Notes under the pieces: model-generated
Databases searched by the model: none
Seen by the model: only the letters and a program-made list of their open reading frames with translations
What the model was told of the DNA's origin: nothing
NCBI GenBank assembly: GCA_900323505.1
Contig: OOIN01000008.1
Location: 124,001 to 188,000, forward strand
Direction of reading: 5' to 3'
From: Ustilago trichophora
Taxonomy: Eukaryota > Basidiomycota > Ustilaginomycetes > Ustilaginales > Ustilaginaceae
Length of the DNA: 64,000 nucleotides
Shown: positions 59,760 to 64,000 of the stretch, piece after piece
How positions within the stretch are numbered: the first letter of the stretch is position 1
Layout: each line of letters starts with the position of its first letter
Translations under genes and position numbers: made by a program

Positions 59760-61361
59760 TCAATAGACGAATGGAATGAAAGCATAGGGGACTAAGGAGA
59801 TGTACTTGTCCCAGTCCTTGCCGTACTTCTTCGAGCATCTCTCAAAGTCCCTCCCGCACCTATGCGTCAGCACGGCGAGGAAGAAGACGCTATAATAATA
59901 CGGAATAATTGACGAGTGGCCAGCGATAGCTCCCCATAGGAAGGACTGAGTCCAGTCCGCCGTGTAGTTGGGCTTGCGGAGGAACTGCCACCATCCGTCG
60001 ATGAGGAGTGCATTTCCGTGCTCGGTCTGCAAATAACGAGGATCCTTGAGCGTGGACCAGGGCCATTGGGGGAACGTCCATCGGTACTTGTAGGTTCCCT
60101 GGAGCTGCATGCGGAAGCGAGACTTTTGAGCCATGGAAGAATCGAAGACGTAGTGAGCAAAGATGAGGAGGGCGTACATAAAGATGTAGGTGGGGGTGCT
60201 AAACCTGTAGTATGAAGGAGGGTGGGCGGCCATGTAGACGATGCTGTAGCAGTAGGTGAAGGGGACACCAGCAAAGTTCCAAAAGATGACCATGAAGCCC
60301 CACTTTTCGTGGAACATGTCCCAAGTCTGAGGGATGCACTCCTCTCCTTTACCGCAGGCGTTGATGTAGAGACCGGTGGCGAGGACCATAAAGGCCATGT
60401 TGGGGGTGACGTAGCCGTAGACCTCGTACTGCTTGCAAGCACCGCTGACGCTGATGAGGAAGAGAAGAACCCAGGGAATACGAACTTCGGCCCACATCTT
60501 GAGATCAACGCTGCCGATGCGGGGGTTGAGCGAGGCACCCATGAAAAAGTCGTAGGCAAAGTTGCCCGACATGCGGTGGGTGGTGTTGGTGACGACGGCG
60601 TGGAAGTAGGTGGCGGCCGAGACGGCGTACCCTGCGATCATGGCGACGGTCATGTACTCGCCAAAGTGCTCGATGATGGTGGTGAGCCTGTAGAGGCCGG
60701 TGGTGTGGAGGACGGCGCAGGTGACAAGAGTTGCGTAGAACGACGAGAGGGCGTTGCACTTGTACATGAGGGTCTTGTAGTCGAGCGAAGGGACGGGGAG
60801 ACCTTCCTGCATGTATCCGGGCATGACGACGGCCAAGAGGAACTGGAATACCATCAGACCACCGTATCCGGCGAAAGCGCGCTTGGTGGGGTAGGCGTCA
60901 TCGCGAACATGGGCACCCATGCGCTGGAGGAAAGGCCAAATGTCGTCGACCGAGTTGGGGATGACCAGCTTGCCATCGTAGAACCAGAGACAGATCCAGA
61001 GGTAGTACATAAGCAGGGGGAAGAGGGTCATCATGGCAGTGACACCCCAGGGACCGCCGAATTCCCAGTCCGAGTGCTCGTCGAGTTTCTTGTCCGTCTC
61101 ACGACCCTGCTCGGAGATGACGATACCGGGCGAGTACTTGATGAGTGTCTGCTGCTTTCCACCGCCCATGATCTGGTCATCGTTGAGGTCGACATGAAGG
61201 TAGGAGTGCTTGGGCTTGTAGTTTTTCTTCTCCTCAAAGTCTTTCTCGTCGGCGACGGCAGCACGCTTCTGTGCTTCGGTGGGAGCGTTGCTCTTGCCGT
61301 TGGGGGTAGCAGCGGCCTTTGCGGCTGCGCTTCTGGTGCGAAGACCAGCAGAGTCGGCCAT
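59760..61361 (-). CDS. ERG4: Delta(24(24(1)))-sterol reductase, last step of ergosterol synthesis
   Basis: ER enzyme that reduces the C24(28) double bond to give ergosterol. Intronless, 533 residues from 61361 (MADSAGLRTRSAAAKAAATP). The frame stays open upstream into a (TG)n repeat, which is leader sequence and not protein. Family blocks: EFGGPWGVTAMMTLFPLLMY (first TM), HRMSGNFAYDFFMGASLNPR, FHEKWGFMVIFWNFAGVPFT, GWWQFLRKPNYTADWTQSFL, and the C-terminal signature GRDFERCSKKYGKDWDKYIS, ending VPYAFIPFVY. Eight or more hydrophobic segments fit the Erg4/Erg24 fold. ERG24 is less likely because TMFHEKWGFM-type wording and the GASLNPR block follow Erg4. The N-terminal 100 residues are Lys/Ala-rich and cytosolic. 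Confidence 0.92.
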   Translation of the reverse strand: MADSAGLRTRSAAAKAAATPNGKSNAPTEAQKRAAVADEKDFEEKKNYKPKHSYLHVDLNDDQIMGGGKQQTLIKYSPGIVISEQGRETDKKLDEHSDWEFGGPWGVTAMMTLFPLLMYYLWICLWFYDGKLVIPNSVDDIWPFLQRMGAHVRDDAYPTKRAFAGYGGLMVFQFLLAVVMPGYMQEGLPVPSLDYKTLMYKCNALSSFYATLVTCAVLHTTGLYRLTTIIEHFGEYMTVAMIAGYAVSAATYFHAVVTNTTHRMSGNFAYDFFMGASLNPRIGSVDLKMWAEVRIPWVLLFLISVSGACKQYEVYGYVTPNMAFMVLATGLYINACGKGEECIPQTWDMFHEKWGFMVIFWNFAGVPFTYCYSIVYMAAHPPSYYRFSTPTYIFMYALLIFAHYVFDSSMAQKSRFRMQLQGTYKYRWTFPQWPWSTLKDPRYLQTEHGNALLIDGWWQFLRKPNYTADWTQSFLWGAIAGHSSIIPYYYSVFFLAVLTHRCGRDFERCSKKYGKDWDKYISLVPYAFIPFVY

Positions 61362-61601
61362 CGTGCGGGGGAAGAAGTCGTGTACGATACGACCTCGAAA
61401 GGGGGGAAGGGGGTTGGTGGAGAGAAGGAAGGAGGGTGAGGACGGGCACGGAAAAAGCAACACAAGGAAGAGCCGAGCTGAACTAGACTGAAGAAGAACG
61501 AAGAGCAAGATGCACACACAGAGAGTTGAAACGCGAGGTGCAAGCGAAATCCAAAAATGTCTTGGTTGCAGCAAGCAGCAATCAAGAAGAAAAGCAGCGT
61601 C

Positions 61602-61663
<62 letters not shown>

Positions 61664-64000
61664 CACACACACACGCACACACACACACACAGCCCTAAAC
61701 GCGCTTTTTGCTTTGGAGAGAGAAGCAGGTCGCTGCTCTTCTTTCTGGCGCGTCGATCTTGTTACCCCTTGCGTCGCTTTGCATTACGTTGTGTGTTACT
61801 ACTGGTCTAATGGCAGCACTGGAGCAGAGGTCAAAACACATTTCTGCTGAAGGCTGCAGTGACGCGCTAACGCCGAGCGACCAGCAGCTCATCCAACCAC
61901 ACAAAACACAAGACGGCAAAAGGTTTTCGAGTTTCTTTTTCCCTTCTTCTTTGACAGAATATGAAAATTGCTCCAGTAATTCATAGCTCCGCAGGCGTGG
62001 ATAGCCGAGCTTGGAAAAGAGAAAATGAAAAAGCAACAGCAGCACGAGGAAGCATGCTACACCATGCATAAAAAAAGCGCACCTGCAAGAAGCTTTCCTT
62101 TTCGCTGTAAGCTGTGCAAAAATGAGCTGATTTCTGAGGTCAACATATCTCTTGTCGACAAAATTTCAACGCCTTGCTCGTCGCTTGTACCACCAATGGT
62201 GCTGCACTTTGCCTTGGTTGTGCTAACTAATTGGTATCTGGCGGCTCTTGTCTTCTGCCTCAAGATTGTTCTGAGTGTGATGGATTAGCTCAATGTTGTT
62301 CTCCAGAGATAAGGTGCTGTTGTTGTTGCTCTTGTCGGACACAGCGCCGGGTTGTCAAGTTGCGAAAGTGGGGGATACACACACTGCCATCGGACAAGCC
62401 GTTCCGATAAATCCGTGGATATGAACGGGATTCCGGTACCACACTTTTCCGATGCACCTTGGGATGAGAGAATGAGACAAGCACGATGCTTTCGACAGCA
62501 ATGACTTGTCTGTGCGTCGTCGAATTTGTGTTGCGCTTCTTCTCGCTCGCTCTACAGGACCAGTGTTCGGCAAGTGTCAGGACCAGCCTCTTTGGGGGGA
62601 GAAGAGAGAGACCCGAAACGGCGGATCTTGCGACACGGTGACAAGAACAGCCGCGGTGTCTTTCTGTCCAGAAGAGAAGAGAGAGAGAGAAAGCCGTTCC
62701 TTACAGATGAAATTAGAAGGCAGAGATGCAGAATGGATCGCAAATGAAGAAGCATCTCACTGCCAGCAAGTGAAGTCTGGATGTCTATGAGGTTTCCCAG
62801 TCTTTGGAACGATCTTATGAAAGGGTTGATGCATGGTGAGCGAGGCGGGTTCGGGATCGCGAACATCGGGTTGCAGCTGTGTCCTCATCTACCGATTTTA
62901 TCGAACAGCATATCGGATAGATGCCGAAGCCGATATGAGAGAGACACGAGATGTGGGAATGAGATGGTGGGGATGAGCGCCTTGGCAGAAACGTCATCGC
63001 CAGCTGGTAAGCAGCGGCATCTTAACATGCCAAGACGGGTCCGCCATCACCATTTGCGTCGTCGCCGTTCTCGTCATCTGTCACCACCATTTCGCACTAA
63101 TAATGATCCCACCAATGCTTGAGAGGACAGCAAGACTTGAACGCAAAAGCCAAGAGAAGGCTCCCTTTCTAAGGCATGTCTCTGTCTCGGCGGCGACTTT
63201 TGAGAGGGTGGAAAAAGAGGGGGGCAGAAATCCTTGGCAAACAGCCTCGCAATTCACACATTTCTCGCGCCGAGTCTTCCGTTCGGCATGTCCGGCAAAG
63301 CACTTTTTTTTTTGATTTTGTGCTCACACACACGAACAGAGTGGCAGTGCCTGACACCCTCTCTCTTAAAATCACACATTTCTCACACAACACGCGTGGC
63401 TGGCACCACAGCACAGCACAGCAATGCACGCCTCCACTCCACCCGTGTCAACGTTGTGTTGTTGCCGCCGTTCACGCGCGCGCGTGTGTGTAAGAGTGTG
63501 CCGGCATGGTGTTTCCGTAAGAAAGAGGGAGTAAGACGGCTCTGCTCCGGCGAGCATCCGATGCGACCGATCCGGGAACCCTGAAATTCCGTTCCTTTTC
63601 GCGATACAGAGAGTGGTAAAGTGCTTTCGAGGTCGTGTGGGAAATGCAATGACACAAAGGGTCGTAAGCAACGATCTCGGCATCTTTTTACATACGCAAC
63701 ATCAATCCCACACCCTCCTCCTCACCCACCTCTTCTTCTTCTTCTTTTTTTCTGTCTTGGTTTCTTCGAGGCTGTGCAATATGGCGGGTGACAGGGAAAA
63801 GCATGGAATAATGGAACGTGGCGCAAACAGAGAACAAGAACAATGTTGGGCGGAGTGTTGTGTTGTGTTGTGTGTGTTTGTGTGTGTGAACGAGCGGCGG
63901 TGATCTTATTAGGGTCGATCTTGCATGAGTTCCGACTGGATTGCTGAGCTTTGGAAAGAGTCTTAAGCTTGTATGCTTTGTTCCGCCTCTGGCCGTCATC
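61362..64000. promoter_or_regulatory. 2.6-kb region upstream of ERG4, no gene seen
   Basis: Contains the ERG4 promoter and 5' leader with a long CA/TG microsatellite. Beyond about 61.7 kb I find only short frames without recognisable features, a few GAGA and GT runs (62675-62690, 63861-63887), and a (TTC)n-like run near 63733-63748. A neighbouring gene may start beyond 64000. Confidence 0.5.
61602..61692. repeat. (CA)n / (TG)n microsatellite in ERG4 upstream region
   Basis: About 90 bp of CA dinucleotides with two or three CGCAC interruptions, 240-330 bp upstream of the ERG4 start. On the ERG4 strand it reads (TG)n. Confidence 0.97.

Noticed and set aside
61362..61690. Cys/Val-rich N-terminal extension of the ERG4 frame
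   Set aside because: It is the translation of the (TG)n microsatellite plus leader; the internal ATG at 61361 gives a normal Erg4 start.

Overview
The window reads as nuclear DNA of a smut fungus (Basidiomycota, probably Ustilaginaceae: Ustilago, Sporisorium or Pseudozyma type). The grounds are long uninterrupted ORFs, few short introns (about 76-150 nt, GTRNGT...CTNAC...YAG), a CTC/GTC/ACC-rich coding style, Ser/Ala/Pro-rich low-complexity tails, and a purely fungal gene set (Zn2Cys6 regulator, ERG4, SUR2, RAM2, TLG1, MTR4). The species cannot be fixed from sequence alone. No rRNA, tRNA, transposon or CRISPR array was found.

Layout. 1-10 kb: polyprenyl diphosphate synthase COQ1 (-, its 3' part lies beyond the window), a mitochondrial ribosomal protein bL9m fused to BolA (+), a small unknown gene (+), farnesyl/geranylgeranyl transferase alpha subunit RAM2 (-), an HSBP1 homologue (+), an IRS4-like EH-domain protein (-) and the endosomal/TGN t-SNARE TLG1 (-). 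10-22 kb: a 5'-nucleotidase-family metallophosphoesterase (+), the exosome helicase MTR4 (-), the proteasome assembly chaperone UMP1 (+) and a Zn2Cys6 transcription factor with an atypical finger (-). 22-27.6 kb is gene-poor. 27.6-41.8 kb: GPN-loop GTPase NPA3 (-), a SUN/Sad1 nuclear-envelope protein (+), QCR2 of complex III (-), sphinganine C4-hydroxylase SUR2 (+), the PP1 regulator SDS22 (+) and a RING-like/LysM/WD40 protein whose C-terminal half is WDR83/MORG1-like (+). 41.8-44.6 kb is gene-poor. 44.6-61.4 kb: an MFS sugar porter (+), a HIRIP3-like histone chaperone with a DEK_C-like N-terminus (-), the gamma-tubulin complex protein GCP2/SPC97 (+), an F-box-like protein (+), a secreted GH54 arabinofuranosidase catalytic domain (+), a YIA6-type mitochondrial NAD+ carrier (-) and the sterol reductase ERG4 (-). 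61.4-64 kb shows no gene.

Most genes are housekeeping functions and are not organised as a pathway cluster. Several serve mitochondria (COQ1, bL9m-BolA, QCR2, NAD+ carrier) or membrane lipids (SUR2, ERG4, RAM2), but they are scattered. The most unusual items are two gene fusions (bL9m-BolA at 1.6-2.9 kb; RING-like/LysM-WDR83 at 39.4-41.8 kb) and a Zn2Cys6 finger with 33 residues between Cys5 and Cys6. All assignments rest on reading the translated sequence; no database search was possible.
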